64,000 nt of DNA. Origin: Capitella teleta. Taxonomy: Eukaryota > Annelida > Polychaeta > Capitellidae. Position 1 is the first letter of the stretch. Each line of letters starts with the position of its first letter. The stretch is taken from the NCBI GenBank assembly GCA_000328365.1, contig KB301365.1:161542-225541 (forward strand), written 5' to 3'. Below, one piece after another: positions 22,401 to 34,700 of the stretch. The notes beneath the pieces were generated by a model that had not been told where the DNA came from, ran no database searches, and saw nothing but the letters and a program-made list of their open reading frames with translations. The translations under genes and the position numbers were made by a program.

Positions 22401-24948
22401 TTAACTTGTGAATAAGGAGACCGACAGCAACCGGAAGTCGTGAATAATCAGAACAAAGCAATATTGTGTACATATGTCCTTTTTTGCTTTCGCCCATTGC
22501 CGCTGTCACCCGACCTTATTTGCCGGGAGCGGAAGTGAAGCTGAGCACCCCCCCCCCCCTCTCCCGTACTCGGAACTGATCGGGTGACGATGTCGGAGGA
22601 ACTGCAAACTGCACACGAAGCGGCAGCGTGACCGAATGCTATACGAGGTGGACATGGGATCGACATGTATACATTGCACCTCAGTGTCAGATGCTCCCAA
22701 ACGTCTAGGTTTGCACAACAGTGTTAAAGCAAGGTTGCGTGGACTGTACCAGGGTGATCATTGTATTATTCTAGGGTCGGTCGTAGAGCAACATGCGGCC
22801 ACATGCTGCCGAGGTGAATGGCCTCCGAGGAGTCAGCCTCCTCTGTGTCGGTTCACTTCAGTGTTCTCTAACCCTAAGCTCTTTCGTAATACTTTGTCTT
22901 TGGGGACTTCGTCTGCTATCACAAACACTGCTGCATACATGACGCGTCGAATAATGCGTGGTAGTCATTCGTGCAAAAGGTGTCTTTTTGTTTCCTCTTT
23001 ATCCCTTGGGATCAGATCAATGACTCGGAATTAGCCTCGGTGATTAAATTACATAATACGTGGTAATAGATTTAGCCGGCCATCCTACTTTGACCATAGT
23101 TACATGCCTGTAGGCCATGTGTGTCAAGATAAGCTTCTCCATGTCCCATCCCTGACGTTAGCATGGGGGAAAAGAAGAAGTTATTCAGTGATTTCAATGT
23201 TAAAGAGGATATCTGTTCATTTTGAAACTGTATGGGTAATTACTTAAAGACGAATTATAACGTCATTCTTTCTCTTATACCAGTCGGAAATTCAGAATAT
23301 CTTGAAACTAGATAAGTGCGAGATTTCTGTTATCCAAACTGCCGAGAGAATAAAGCTGTTTGTGAACTATATTCAATTCCATTAATTTCTTTTCATTTCT
23401 GTTTCTGTAATTAGCTCCACAATCAACTTACTATTTTATATCATTATTTTATTAGCCTGCATGTTTGGTTTTGTTGTCTTTGCACTTCATTAAACCATCC
23501 TCATTCCGACGAAGTGTATGGGCGTTATTCCTAATTTGACAACATCGACATTTTAGACCTAAAATTTCATCTGATTGTTTTGGACTTAGCTCACAGCAGG
23601 CGTGACTTCCTCTTATGTGTCAGTAGGCGTAGAATCCGTAGATCATTTATCTCCGATCATTCACAACCGAAGGTCCTCTTTAATTATAATGTTTGTTATA
23701 TAATTTGATTAAAATGTTATATAATTTGATTAATAATTATTATAATTTTCTTATTATAAATATTATAATTTTCAGTGCCATGGCTATTTTTGGTCATTGA
23801 GATGGTTTTTGCGTTGGCACAGGCACAACATGTTAGCCATGTCTTCATCTTTCTTTTTGTCTTTCACAGCTTTGAGCAATTTAACAAACCCAACCACATC
23901 AATGCTGACGTCCAACGTGAGACGATTGAAGCCTTGCTGACATCCTCCACATACGCCACAGAACTCTGCCTTCGACCGGAGTTCATCCGCTTGGCTCCCC
24001 CACTCCACTTGGCCGAGGACGAGGTCAGTATCTCTGCCGCGTGTTCACCAAGGGGGTATTTGTTGCGTGTTTTCAGCTTGTGTGGATGAACCCCGTTGAG
24101 CCGGACCATCAGGTGGCCTGGGACCCCACGATGTGCATCAATAATTCAGCCGGAGCTGAAGCACGCCGCCTGATGATCAAGGCCTTCAAGGGGTCGCTAG
24201 CTCTCAATCAGCAGCAACAACTCCTCGGTGAACTCGAGAATGACCCCAAGCTGGTATATCACATTGGACTGACTCCTAGCAAAGTACGGCGTTGGACTGT
24301 TGAATGAAGGACACCGCTCAATTTGTGTTCAGCTTCCAGATTTGGTTGAGAATAACCCGTTGGTTGCCATTGAAGTCCTCTTGAAGCTCATGCCGTCCAA
24401 TCAGATTGCCGAGTCTGTATATCTCTCTAATGCTTTCAAAATTTCAATTTGTTCCTTTTTCAGTTATTTCCAAGTTTTAGTCAACATGGATATGTCACTG
24501 CATTCCATGGAGGTTGTGAACCGCCTCACGACGGTCCGTGAATTGTCAAATCTTTACGTTTGGTGTGTGTTATTGAGTTTTTATTTTAGGCTGTTGATCT
24601 TCCGTCAGAGTTTATTCATCTGTATATCTCAAATTGCATCTCCACCTGTGAAACCATCAAAGACCGATACATGCAAAACAGACTCGTTCGACTTGTCTGC
24701 GTTTTCCTCCAATCTCTAATTCGTAACAAAATCATCGATGTTAAAGTAAGTTTTAATGTGTAAGTGAGCATCATGGGGTCATGCGCTTAATTTTGTAGGA
24801 CATCATTATTGAGGTGCAAGCATTCTGTATTGAGTTCATTCGCATCAGAGAGGCAGCTGGTCTGTTCAGACTCCTCAGAACTCTCGACAACGGAGAACAG
24901 CCGCCTCAGGGAAACACAGCAGCGCCACCTACTGCCCCGTCACGGTGA
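10432..24948 (+). CDS. CNOT11: CCR4-NOT complex subunit 11
   Basis: CNOT11 (C2orf29) binds CNOT10 on the N-terminal part of the CNOT1 scaffold of the CCR4-NOT deadenylase, acting in cytoplasmic mRNA decay. Exons: 10432-10469, 12505-12610, 12665-12799, 14299-14409, 14465-14518, 14579-14694, 23870-24023, 24077-24283, 24333-24412, 24464-24533, 24590-24745, 24799-24948 (1,377 nt, 458 residues). Recognisable blocks are [92 protein letters not shown] and [20 protein letters not shown], in the family order. The 12-codon first exon was found by phase: it ends in AG and the next exon supplies C. Two donors (GTCTGT after 24412, GTCCGT after 24533) are weak but required by the frame. AATAAA follows at 24991-24996. 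The human protein is slightly longer because of a Gly-rich N-terminus absent here. Confidence 0.97.
11294..12327. mobile_element. Non-autonomous hAT element with 8-bp target duplication
   Basis: The left end TAGGGCTGGGCGGATAT and right end ATATCCGCCCAGCCCTA are perfect inverted repeats. Both are flanked by the identical 8-bp target duplication ATCAAGAG (11286-11293 and 12328-12335), the size typical of hAT elements. Sub-terminal arrays of ATCCGTG-type motifs occur at both ends. No intact transposase frame is present. The element lies in CNOT11 intron 1. Confidence 0.92.
12836..12964 (+). mobile_element. tRNA-derived SINE relic
   Basis: The head resembles a tRNA gene: TAGCTGAGTGGGTTAAACC fits an RNA polymerase III A box, and GGTCCCGGGTTTGAGACC, about 60 bp later, fits a B box and T-arm. 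It does not fold as a clean tRNA and continues into a unique tail, so it is a SINE rather than a tRNA gene. It abuts a hAT-type element at 12965. Confidence 0.7.
12965..13204. mobile_element. hAT-type MITE
   Basis: About 240 bp bounded by TAAGACTGGGCGAATA and TATTCGCCCAGCCTTA, inverted repeats related to those of the element at 11294. The flanks ATAACAAA and ATTTCAAA match at six of eight positions, consistent with an old hAT target duplication. It lies in CNOT11 intron 3. Confidence 0.65.
13308..13405 (-). mobile_element. Relic related to the piggyBac-like element at 40155
   Basis: The reverse complement of this segment matches roughly 40890-41000 over about 100 bp with few changes, including GTTGAGAAATGGCTGAGATA and ACATCCGAAGTTTTACAAA-like stretches. 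The terminal TTAACCC is not present here, so only an internal part remains. Confidence 0.65.
13441..14236 (+). repeat. Two diverged copies of one interspersed repeat
   Basis: Copies at about 13441-13665 and 14018-14236 share the order GGAACTTT/GGAAACTTTTG, ATTAGATGCA, GATCTTATTCT, ACCCTA, AATAAAGGCCA and AATTTCCT/ACATTTCCTGTCC. The second copy has inverted ends (TACTGTAGAACAGGAA and TTTCCTGTCCTACAGTA), which suggests a small DNA-transposon-derived element. Both lie in CNOT11 intron 3. Confidence 0.6.
18708..18740 (+). other. 2A-like NPGP motif in a short frame
   Basis: A short plus-strand frame encodes [12 protein letters not shown]. The NPGP core preceded by G-x-E recalls the 2A ribosome-skipping peptides found near the N-terminus of some invertebrate LINE proteins. 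The upstream hydrophobic stretch usual in such peptides is not in the same frame, so this could be a decayed LINE 5' end or chance. Confidence 0.25.
19250..19915 (-). CDS. Uncharacterised acidic protein with MGC (acylation-type) N-terminus
   Basis: Two exons in transcript order: 19915-19507 and 19323-19250 (483 nt, 160 residues; phase 1 junction). The protein begins MGCAVTK, a context suited to N-myristoylation of Gly2 and palmitoylation of Cys3, so membrane attachment is plausible. A charged helix ([16 protein letters not shown]) follows, then SSILDPADL, a hydrophobic middle, [11 protein letters not shown], a run of about 12 Glu encoded by a GAG/GAA microsatellite, and an acidic Ser-rich end ([11 protein letters not shown]...MMESKS). 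I do not recognise the family. The size and MGC start recall LAMTOR1, but the conserved second half of LAMTOR1 is missing. The region just upstream (19930-20060) is GC-rich with a TGACGT element and GCCCCGCC, which looks like a promoter. A minus-strand AATAAA lies at 19103-19108. It is nested antisense in CNOT11 intron 6. The second exon is less certain. Confidence 0.55.
19930..20065 (-). promoter_or_regulatory. Probable promoter of the nested gene
   Basis: A CpG-rich stretch stands out from the AT-rich intron and lies immediately upstream of the MGC start codon. It contains a GC box (GCCCCGCC) and a TGACGT half-CRE. Role inferred from position and composition. Confidence 0.4.
20155..20352 (+). 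mobile_element. SINE-like relic
   Basis: AAGTTCGAGGCCAGG resembles a polymerase III B box. About 150 bp later the segment ends in GACCCCTTGGGATCTATC followed by an A-run, the layout of a retroposed tRNA-type SINE. No clean A box was found. Confidence 0.45.
20895..22070 (+). mobile_element. 5'-truncated LINE (CR1/jockey group), reverse transcriptase C-half
   Basis: An open frame through 21947 encodes the C-terminal half of a LINE reverse transcriptase. It contains [13 protein letters not shown], the GVPQGSVL motif, the catalytic [35 protein letters not shown] and the typical ending [13 protein letters not shown]...KTYLF. The 3' end carries an AT-rich trinucleotide tail near 22068-22110. The start is truncated, as usual for target-primed insertion. 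The long uninterrupted frame suggests a fairly recent copy. It lies in CNOT11 intron 6 in sense orientation. Confidence 0.93.
22125..22362 (+). mobile_element. Possible LINE 3' tail
   Basis: A segment with a poly-T tract ends in GAAATAAATGATGAATGAAT, a 3'-tail layout like that of other LINE fragments here. No coding sequence remains, so the assignment is weak. Confidence 0.3.
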
Positions 24949-25636
24949 AATTGAACGATGCATGAATTTCTTTTTCTCTTTCAATGTTTGAATAAAATAA
25001 AGTAAATTAATACAAATTGAAATTTTCTTATATCTACCATGTATTTATTACAGTTTACCCAATTGCTCTTACTCGATTTAAGAGCAACATAGAGATTTGT
25101 TTTATTTTTTTTTTAAATAGTTTGGACTCCATAGCAAAACAGTGTAAGTGCTTTTTTTTTTTTTTTTTTCCTGAAGTGCTTCTATTGGCTGGATATTCTC
25201 CAATGATGTATTTTTTGAAGTTTTGATTTGCTGAACAAGTTTCATATTTCTTTGTGTGAATTTTGATTGCTTCCATTGATGAGACAAAAACCACGGTTTA
25301 TAAACAATCTGTTTATTCTCAGAAGAAAGGCACTCTTTCGTGCTTACAAGGGAAAAATCTCATCTAAGCAGTATCACAGAATAGCTGAGAGGTACACATG
25401 TAAAATGTATCACAGGCATTTAAAACACAAAGAAATTTATGTCTATATCGCAATGTACATGTATGAGGCTCCACAGTATACACATCAAATATAAAGAAGT
25501 AACATTAGAAACGAGAAATAAATTTGCATACATGTAAGGATCAGAACATTTTGAAAGACTGGAAAAAAAACCCTACAAAAGTTACACCTTGTTTGAGTTT
25601 TTTACTTCTCCCTTGATTGAGAAACACTAATTCTGA
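24949..25636. other. 3' flanks of CNOT11 and of the lamin-tail gene
   Basis: Convergent 3' regions. AATAAA at 24991-24996 (plus) serves CNOT11, and TTTATT at 25312-25317 (AATAAA on the minus strand) can serve the lamin-tail gene. T-rich and A-rich runs lie between; nothing else is recognised. Confidence 0.5.
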
Positions 25637-25789
25637 TCACCAAGTAGCAAAGAGGGGTGGGCGGGGCATGGGCGGCTGGAAGTGGAGATTGTGGTTGGAC
25701 TCAATCTGCTCCAGTCCACTTTGGAAGCGAGCGTGTGGCTTCTGGAAGGCACTGGGAGGGGTCGTCATATCAGTTCCACGCGACTGGAC
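25637..25789 (-). CDS. Alternative terminal exon of the lamin-tail gene
   Basis: A 51-codon minus-strand frame (VQSRGTDMTTPPSAF ... RPPLFATW, stop at 25637) follows a good acceptor (TCTTCTGCAG). It is in phase with the exon ending at 26362. If the exon 26169-26059 is included, its own TAG ends translation first. If it is skipped, these 51 residues replace its 36. A minus-strand AATAAA at 25312 lies downstream. Confidence 0.55.
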   Translation of the reverse strand, partial: VQSRGTDMTTPPSAFQKPHARFQSGLEQIESNHNLHFQPPMPRPPLFATW

Positions 25790-28700
25790 CTGCAGAAGAG
25801 CGAGGCAAAACCTGCGACATGTTATTAGAAGGCTCGGTTAATGCTGATACGACATGCTTTCAGCATACAGGGCCTAATTTGGGAAATTTATCAAAATCAA
25901 TTTACATGTTAAGATATGAAACAGCCAAACCATTGATGATAATTGTGACCCGTACATGTAATTTGTAATGTGCCAAATTATAATTTCAAGAGTGAGGTGA
26001 AAGACAGAGTTAGTTTTAAAACGTGCCAGAGGAAATGCACACTGAAAGGCCGACTAACCTAGGAATGGATTTTGAGGAGATTGGTGGTTCTGGCATCGTG
26101 ACTACGAGCAAAGTCTTGTTGCTTTGGGGAGAGGAAGGGCGAAGGGGGACCAAACTTATTCTGTGAGGCCTGTAGGCACAAAAGCACATCACACAAGGCC
26201 ACCAAGCTCCACACAAAGTTATACATTAAGCCTAATACTGAAGTGCAGCAGACTTACACATAGGCTGCAATACTACAGTACGTATTCCCCAAAAATGGAC
26301 GTATAAATAGTGGGCGAACTCCCTCAAACATAACTACAATGAATCAGTGAAAACAGCTCACCGCGTTGTTGGCCAAAGCGCCGCTCGCATTTTTATTGGA
26401 AGGAGATTTGCGTAAACTTGCACTGCCCATGCGTTGAGCAGAGGCCCCTGCGTACGGGGCTCCTGAAATGAAACCATGTACGCACTGCTGCACTTCCACG
26501 GCATACGCACCAGGAATGGGCGCTGGGCTGTTGGACTGCACTCGCGATTGGCGGTTGACGGAGCTGTTGTCGTTGCCGTAGGTCTTGGACCTGGGTTGCC
26601 CTGTGGCGGGGTGCACGGCTGCCCCGGGGGCTGTGCCGTGCGGGTGCTTTGGGGCGTTGAGGGAGGGCAGGGTCTCCTTCTGCCTCCTCAGGTAAACGGG
26701 CGCTGGCTTCTTGACATTTACATCCATGTTGTACTCAGGGAAGGGCTGGTCCATCGCCATGGTTACTCCTTCTGTATGGGTCAGCATAGATATATTAGTT
26801 CATGAAAACATTGATTCCATTCAATGAATAAACAAAGACTGCAAAGGATGGATCATTATGAATGACAGGCAAACATGTGATCAACAGACAAACAACAGAT
26901 CTGCCTTTCTCTCTTTCCTAAATTCCAAAATTCTAAAAGAGTTGCATACTAATGCAGTCAAACCTGAGTAACACTATGCAAATCCTTATAATATGTCACA
27001 GAGCAGATTTCTTTCGTTTGAACGAGGCCCTTGTTGAGTGTTCAAACACACAGCCCCTAGCAACCAGACACACAGAGAATAGCCTCTGACGGCTTTAATC
27101 AGATTGTGAATCATGAATTTATGGTTGAATGTGTAACACAGCAACATGCTATTCAGATGGCATTAAGTACTGAGGCGGATAACCAAACGGCTCAAGATTT
27201 GGTGTAATTCACGGATTATTTTTTCCCCTTTGAAATGAATCTTAAGAGTATTACTATACATTACTATTAAAATCATAATTAATACATGTGAATGTAATAA
27301 TAATAATTTCAAAAACCAAGCTGGTGAATAATTGGGGATACAATAGGAGTAGATATGAGAGATAGCAATGTATTGGTGCCAATTGATAAAGAGACCATAA
27401 TTATATAAAATGATGTCTTGTTGAATGTCAGCTGCCACTTGTAAAAGCAGTTTAAAAAGTGTTCCAAGCCACCTTGTGATATCACATGTATTCTGCTTCA
27501 ATCATGCATACAATTTGTTTTACTCCGGCAGATCTGTCCATTCTGCTTTCATGTACTGAGCCAGATTTATATGCAGTACATACAAGCTTCAATAAATGCA
27601 ATTGGACGTAGCCCATGTTCAACATGCATTGATTGACACTCATCACTGAAATGCTATTCATGGCCTCAGGGCTCCAATTGAGACATAGAAGCTAATGGAT
27701 AATGATCATTTGTAGCTCAGCCTTTGGGCATAAAATCTCAAGCATTCTCTGTTTTCATGATCAGCAATGACATTCTGAGAACAAAAATCCCTCAAAACTA
27801 AGCGATAACTCCTGACGCACCTTCGTGGCCAATGACGCCATTCAGAGGGCCGTTCTCTGCAAACACATCCGGGTTGAATCTATGGGCAGCAGTCGTCCAT
27901 GCAACAGCCTAAGAGCAAACACCACACAATAAATCTGAATCTCATGAAACACAGTAGTCACCCACTGTTATCAAATTGACCACTATAAGCTCTTACCTGA
28001 AACCACTGAGCTAACTAATTAGGTAACTGACATTGATCGTATGTCAATAGAGTAAAAGTCATACCTGATTGTTGGGTTTGCACAAGATGGACGTGCACTC
28101 GGGCCCTGTTCCCCACTTCAATTGTTCCTTGAAGATGAAGTCGGATGGAGGTTGATGCAGCAGAGGATCGTTGGATCCTGCCCACACGGTTGCCGTGGCG
28201 TTGGCAGGGAAGCGAACCCTCGTGGGGAAGCGGAAGATGGCCACAGGGTGACCTCCGACATTCTGCTGAATCATGTATCCACCAAGGTCATCATCCTGTG
28301 GATTGAATAATCGAAACATTGATTGATTAATTAACTTGATTGATTGGAATGATTGCACCTTAGTGGAAGTGTTGTGCAAACGAATGTATTTTCCATCTGG
28401 ATGAACTTCCATGATACGAATATTTCCTGTTGAGCTGTAAAAATCAAATTGAAATATTTCACAAGCAATCAGAACATGTGACAAACCTTGATGTGTTAGT
28501 TGTGTAATCATGTGATTGAACCATCAAAGATTTCTCGCCAGGTTCCTTCCATGCCTCAGAAGCCTTTGGGAAGTTTGGCAAAGGCTCCGGGGGTTCCGGA
28601 AGGGGCTGAATGTGAGCCTGAGGGTGCGTGTTGGATTGAGGCACTTGCTTTGCTTCATTGATTTTGAGATCCTTGAAGAGCTCATCAAAGTAATCCCGTC

Positions 28701-31700
28701 CCTGGCCAAGAGATGTGGGAACCAGATTGATCTGGCGCTGTCGATTCCGATCTGTGAAAGGAATTTGCGGTTCTGAAATGAAATCATGCATCTGTTCTGA
28801 CCAGGTGCAGAGCGTGCTCTAACAGGACCCAGAGCTGGCTGCGTCACTCTTGGGTGCATTGCTGATGTCAGGCCATTGAAAACTTGACTTGCAGGTCCGT
28901 TCTGAACTGAATTCATGTTGTTGCCGACGTTAGATTTTGATGTGAGTCCAACTGCTCCTGGAGCAGATTCATTGTGAAATGTTGGAGGTAAACGCAGCCT
29001 GAAATGAAGCACCTTAATTATGAAGACGTCTCCCTGAAATATCTCTTTCTTACCTGCGTTCTTCTTCTTCGATCAGAGTTTTAAAAGACTCTATTTCGTG
29101 GCGCAGAGGAATCTGTGCATCCCTAGCCGTGTTCACTTCGCGCATCTTGGAGACCAGCAGATCTTGTAGACTGTGCAACTTGCGTTCCAATGCTTGGTTG
29201 TTGTCGCGTGCACGCAATCTCTCGTTGTTCAAAAGATCCTCGGCCGCATTACGCTGACATACAAGACCGGCCACCTGTGACAACAGAACATCACTAATGA
29301 TGTCAGATCAACTGAAGGACTTCCAACCTGCGTCTGGAGGTCGCGCGTGTGGGCCATTGCGTTACCCAACTCCTCGTGCAGCCTTGAGTTCTCCTCCCCC
29401 AACATCTTCTCCTTATCACAAGTTGTATCCAACTGAGACTTCAGCTCAGTCAAGCTCTGATTAAAAGCAGCAGCTGATTCTTCTTGATACCTCCTCAGTT
29501 CATTCTCAGCGGCCACTCTGACCCTCTGCATCATGTCCTGCAGGGACGTATCCGCAATGGCGTACTCTCTGATGCGATTCTCTAACTCAAGAATCGTACT
29601 TGATGCCACATGCAGTCGATCATTCAGATCGCGAAGTTCCTTAAACAATATACATAAATCAGTGAATGAGGCTGAGATGTTGCTAATCAGTGATCACCTC
29701 CTCATGGACTTTCTTCTGGAAATCAGCATTCTGCTGTATCGCATGCGCTCTGTCGTCTGCTTCTTGTCGCTGAAGTTGTTCCTGTTCATACCTATAAACA
29801 ATCGTTTCATTTGTAAATTGTGATAAATCTCTTGTTCAAACAATGCATACCTCTTCTTTACAGTCTCATGATCTCGTTGCAAAGCATTGTGTTCAGAGCA
29901 GACTCTTTTCAGATCTTCGGTGGGTTTCACAAGCGCCTGAGTGGCCTTTTGGTAGTCCTGGTCTTTGTTCATCAATTCCTGACGCAACACGTTGATTTCA
30001 TCCTCATTTTTCTTGTTCTTTTCTTGCTCTGAGATCAATCTGCGAAGAATTAATCAAAATAGCATTACAGTCAACATAGAGAAGAATAGTCAAACTTTTT
30101 GCTCACTTGTTTTCAAGGTCAGATGCAAGGGCGTTGGTTTTGTTGATTTCCAACGACAGCTGATGTTTCATCTTCTTCAGTTCTTCAGCTTCATTTCTGC
30201 AGAACAGAAAATATAACAGCCTTTCATGGCTTTCGTGGATTCATTGATACTAAATACAGATTTATCTTTCAAATCATGGCTTATTTGAGAAGGTGAATTA
30301 GAACCATGCACCCACCTGGTGTTGAACAATTCCTTCTCATAAATGTCCTTTAAATTCATGAGTTCATCTTCCAAAATTCGGATCGATTCCAGAAAAGCAG
30401 ACGAATCCACTTTGTGAGCGTTTTCCCGTATTTGCCGTACGTGCGTAATGTACATAGAGAGCCGAGTGTTCAGCTCCTGTAAATTTTCCTTTTCGTGAGT
30501 TCTCTCTGAGCCACCAATGGAAGAGGCTCCTGGGGTCAGCGGGTTGATCGCTTGGCTCAAAGACGTCATCGTGTTGGTTGCAGTTGTGTCTTGATCATCA
30601 AGTGGGGGTGCTGTAGGCTCAACACAAGTGCATGCCGGATCTTGCACACATTGAAGAGGAGTGAACTGTTCAATTGTCTGGGTGATCTGAAAGGGATAGC
30701 GGGTGCTGTCCTCTGCACCAAATTCTTGTTTGAAATTATTGCTTCCTTCTTTATTGGCTTTCTTCACAAGATGACCGCCTTGTCGCAGTCCTCCTTTCAA
30801 ATACACATGCGTAACTGGGTCTGGATCTCGCAACTCATAAACGCGGACTTCAACCGGATTCTCAAGATTGGTCGGTTCCTTCAGAAAGAATTTCTGCCCA
30901 GTCGTGAAGTCAGTCAAACTGTGAGGAATAGGATCGCATTTGACGCGCTGTTTGATTGGCTCAGAACTTTCTTCGCTGGTTATGTCTTGCTCATGAGCTG
31001 TGTCCTCACTGCTGGTTTCTACTTTGGGTGAAGGGTTTTTGCGACCTGATGCAAGAGACTCCCTCAGTGGAACAACTCGGTCTCCTTGGCACTTGAGGGT
31101 AACACGACTCCTCGGGATGTGAGTCTCATAAAGTGGAGTGGCACTCGGAGTGTTGTCCTTGCTCTTCAGACCTTTGGCTTTACTCTGGATTTGGAGAACT
31201 TGTCGCTACAGAATAATCCTTCTGTTCAAAGTCAGGCCCCGGTGAATCTGTGTACAAATCCTCCACGTGCTGTTTAACGTCAGTGAAGAGCGGTTCGCTA
31301 CAATCTGGCGATGGACTCACAAATACATCACTGCAGCTGTCTACGTCCGAAAATCTGCAGTAAAATAAAAGCAAACAAGGCGTCACTAAGAGCTACAAAG
31401 CTTTGAATAGAATTACATCTGAAAGATTACGATATGAAGAGTGGAACCTCCTGATCTGGATTACACCAAATTGAACGACTAAGTTGAACACCAAGTTTGC
31501 ACAACATGCAAAGAAGAATCAATATTCTTAAGAAAATGGATGGGAAACTTCTTGAGCGACAAATCCCAGGCTAAATCCTTGTGTTTACTAAATCTAAATA
31601 CATCATAAATGATTAATATAACCATTCCTTTATTCCTATCCATGCACAATCCTTAATCACAAGCATTGTTATATCAATTATGTTGGTGAACGTCCTTCTT

Positions 31701-34700
31701 ATGTTGCGTATGGGCTAATACAACAGACATTCAGAAATACTAATTACGTAGGTACTGCCGGTACGTGGATTATGTACCACAATACATGTACATGTATAAG
31801 GATATATCTAAGTACATGAACCGGGGTAATCTACAAGTATAAATATAAGCCTGAAGTAGTAGTACAAGCCATGCCCTTGAGACCAAAAAGAAGAAACAAA
31901 AAGAAGAGAGAAGATGAAAGGACACTCCAAGCAAGCATCGCGTGTAAAAGCAGAGCTGACGGTTCAATAATTCATGCTGGTTTGTACTACATATTATATT
32001 TCGTGAATAGCTAGAACATGCGTATGAAAGGAAACGGGTTATCTTTCGATCAGCAATTAAACCCCATTCAAAGCTAATTTACCGAACACTTTTTTTTAAT
32101 CCTGTGCACTCTTTTCTCGCTCCCATTTTAGTGTGCTCTCAACAGAACGAGAGAGTCATGTACCAGTTAAATACTCGACATATGTTGACTTCTCACTATG
32201 ACAACAGCAGCGGTGAAGAACTTCTTATTTAGATAAGACATCGATGCAGAAGGATTAGGGCTCAATCGGCATTTGTTGACCTCGCAATCAACTGACCACT
32301 GCGGACACCAGTCAATTAGAGCAAACGAGGTGGACTTGCTTGTCGTCAAATCTTGACCACTTACATTCAAACATTGAGTCCACTGATTCTTCGTGACAAA
32401 GTTATAGAGAGATCTGTTCAAATTAATTTGCAATTTCATTCATTCATGTTTTGGGGATTTTTTTAGGTTTTCTTTTCGATTCAAAATTTTTTGTTTGGGA
32501 ACTTGAACTTCCATATACATTCAGTTAATGCATTTAAGTACTTGAAACACATGCATACAGAATAGCTTTTCAATTATTGGATCTAATCAGTAGTCGTTAC
32601 ATCTGTAACAGAAAAAAAAAAAAATTCTTTTTGCGCTGATCTTGACTACGTGAGGAGCCAGTGTTGCCAGTCCCCCTGGGATCGTCTTTATATGTCATTC
32701 GCTTAGACGAACGCCATTATATACCGGAATATACTAAGTACGGTAGACGCGCACACGATGCCTTGAAAAAAACGAAAGTGATGCACATGTATTATGAATT
32801 GAGTTTCTCTTTGGGGATGCGCATCTTGTGCTCGGATCACGTGACCTAAACAATGGGCACATATATCAGACGGTATCAAGGGAGGCGTTTATAATTGGTG
32901 ATATATATTTCTACAAGGATTCATTTTCCTTCGCAGTCTGTGCAATATGTAGATGCTTGGGACAGTGAGCAACATCTGAACAGGAACCTTGAAACTGATA
33001 CAATCACAATAGACATAATCATACGTGCATCTGAAATGGAGAAAATGTGCTCGCTGTCAAAACAATTATGATGGGAACATTTTTCTATTCCATCGAAAAA
33101 GACGAGCTCTACTTTTTTGATTAAGTACATGAGTACTGGTAATTAATTGAACATTGAAAATTTTTATCTCTTCTCGGAAGTATGATCATTGAGGCACTGT
33201 GAGTACCATCATTTATAATTGCTCAATCCTTTCCCATGATACAGGGTCTGTAAATGTTTGTATATGCTTTCAACCATGCATTGAAATATTGAGGAGATTC
33301 ATTCAAAATTGACCATGTGAAGGACAAACATTGAAGTGAATGACAAAGTGGAATATATAGTGACAGGAGAAAGTGCACTTGGTTAAACTACATGCAACAT
33401 TGACAGAAAGCAGAGATAATCTAACCAAGCAGTACGTTGGCCAATGCAGTGACACTTATAGAAACTAATTGCTCAAATACCTGGCTATATTCCCACACGC
33501 CATCTGTTAAAAAAAAAAGCATGAAAGTTGAAAACCCATTGAAATAATTCATACCTTTCTCTTGTAGGTCATGATAATTATAACATAGGGAAATATCTGG
33601 CTAATAGTCAGATTAATCCAAGAAAGGAATTTCCCAAGAAAATGTAAATGAAATAAAGTTATGCAGACATACACTGGTATATTATATATGTACATACATC
33701 AATATTTATAAAAATGTTGTTAGTGAGTTTTGATGAGTGAGCACAAATATATAATTGAAAATCATGAAGCAATTTCATAAATATTGTAGATACTGATGAG
33801 TACAATGGTAATCTACATAGTACAGATTCCAACTGATTATTTGAGATGTGGAGAAAGTTCAAAATAAAGTATTCCAACCATGAAAGACAAGAATGATTGC
33901 AGCGGTGAATGAGGCAGTCTGAGTTAAGCAAGAAAAGCAGCTTATAGTGTGTTTGCCTCATATAATTACATATATAACTCAATGCTCATACATGACAAGG
34001 CAGCTAAGTGACCGTAGTCAATCTGAATAAATATGCAAGGGGAAGGCCATGGCACTGCTAATCTCACTTTCCCTATATCCATTAATTAGGAGGTGTTTTA
34101 TAATTGACTATTAACATCAATGCACATGATTCTATATTTGCTCGGGAATTGTAGATTACTATCATTTTTATCGAATACTATAAAATTAGTCTGAGTTCAT
34201 TAATATTGATTGCAGCCAAGTTGGTCACAATTATTATGAATTATATGATATGAGGCCTCGATCTGCAAACAAATTCAATTTAAATGCTGCATCATTGATT
34301 ATAGGCCTATATAGGGTTTCATTAATATGAGTCATGCAACAAATTCGGTGGTACATTTCCGATCATATTTATTTATAAAGGCCGATCCTGTGCACTAAGA
34401 ATTGAAAACCAAAACATGTGTCATGATAATCATGATGATAATTACATGATTGTATGTTATTATGTAATTATGGGCTAAATATATGGCCTGCATCATTGTT
34501 GGGCATTGAAACGTTTATAGTTTAATTTAAATCTATTAAAAAAACAACACACAAACCAGCCAGTGAACACAAAAGCCAAATTACCAGAGGAATTAATTAG
34601 TGTAGGTGCACTAAAATTATGATGGTAATGGATTCATAACGCATAAGAATCATAACGCACCCACTTGACGACCGAGGAACACAATCGGATCATTAATAAT

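Larger units (their letters stand above)
14695..23869. other. CNOT11 intron 6 (9.2 kb)
   Basis: The longest intron of the window. It holds a probable nested gene on the opposite strand (19250-19915), SINE-like (20155-20352) and LINE (20895-22070) sequence and several AT-rich or poly-T tracts. From 14695 to about 18000 I see no coding signal beyond short chance frames. 22380-23860 is likewise unassigned. Confidence 0.7.

Noticed and set aside
22591-22640. Start of a gene ([13 protein letters not shown]) within CNOT11 intron 6
   Set aside because: The frame stops after 13 codons and no splice-consistent continuation was found.
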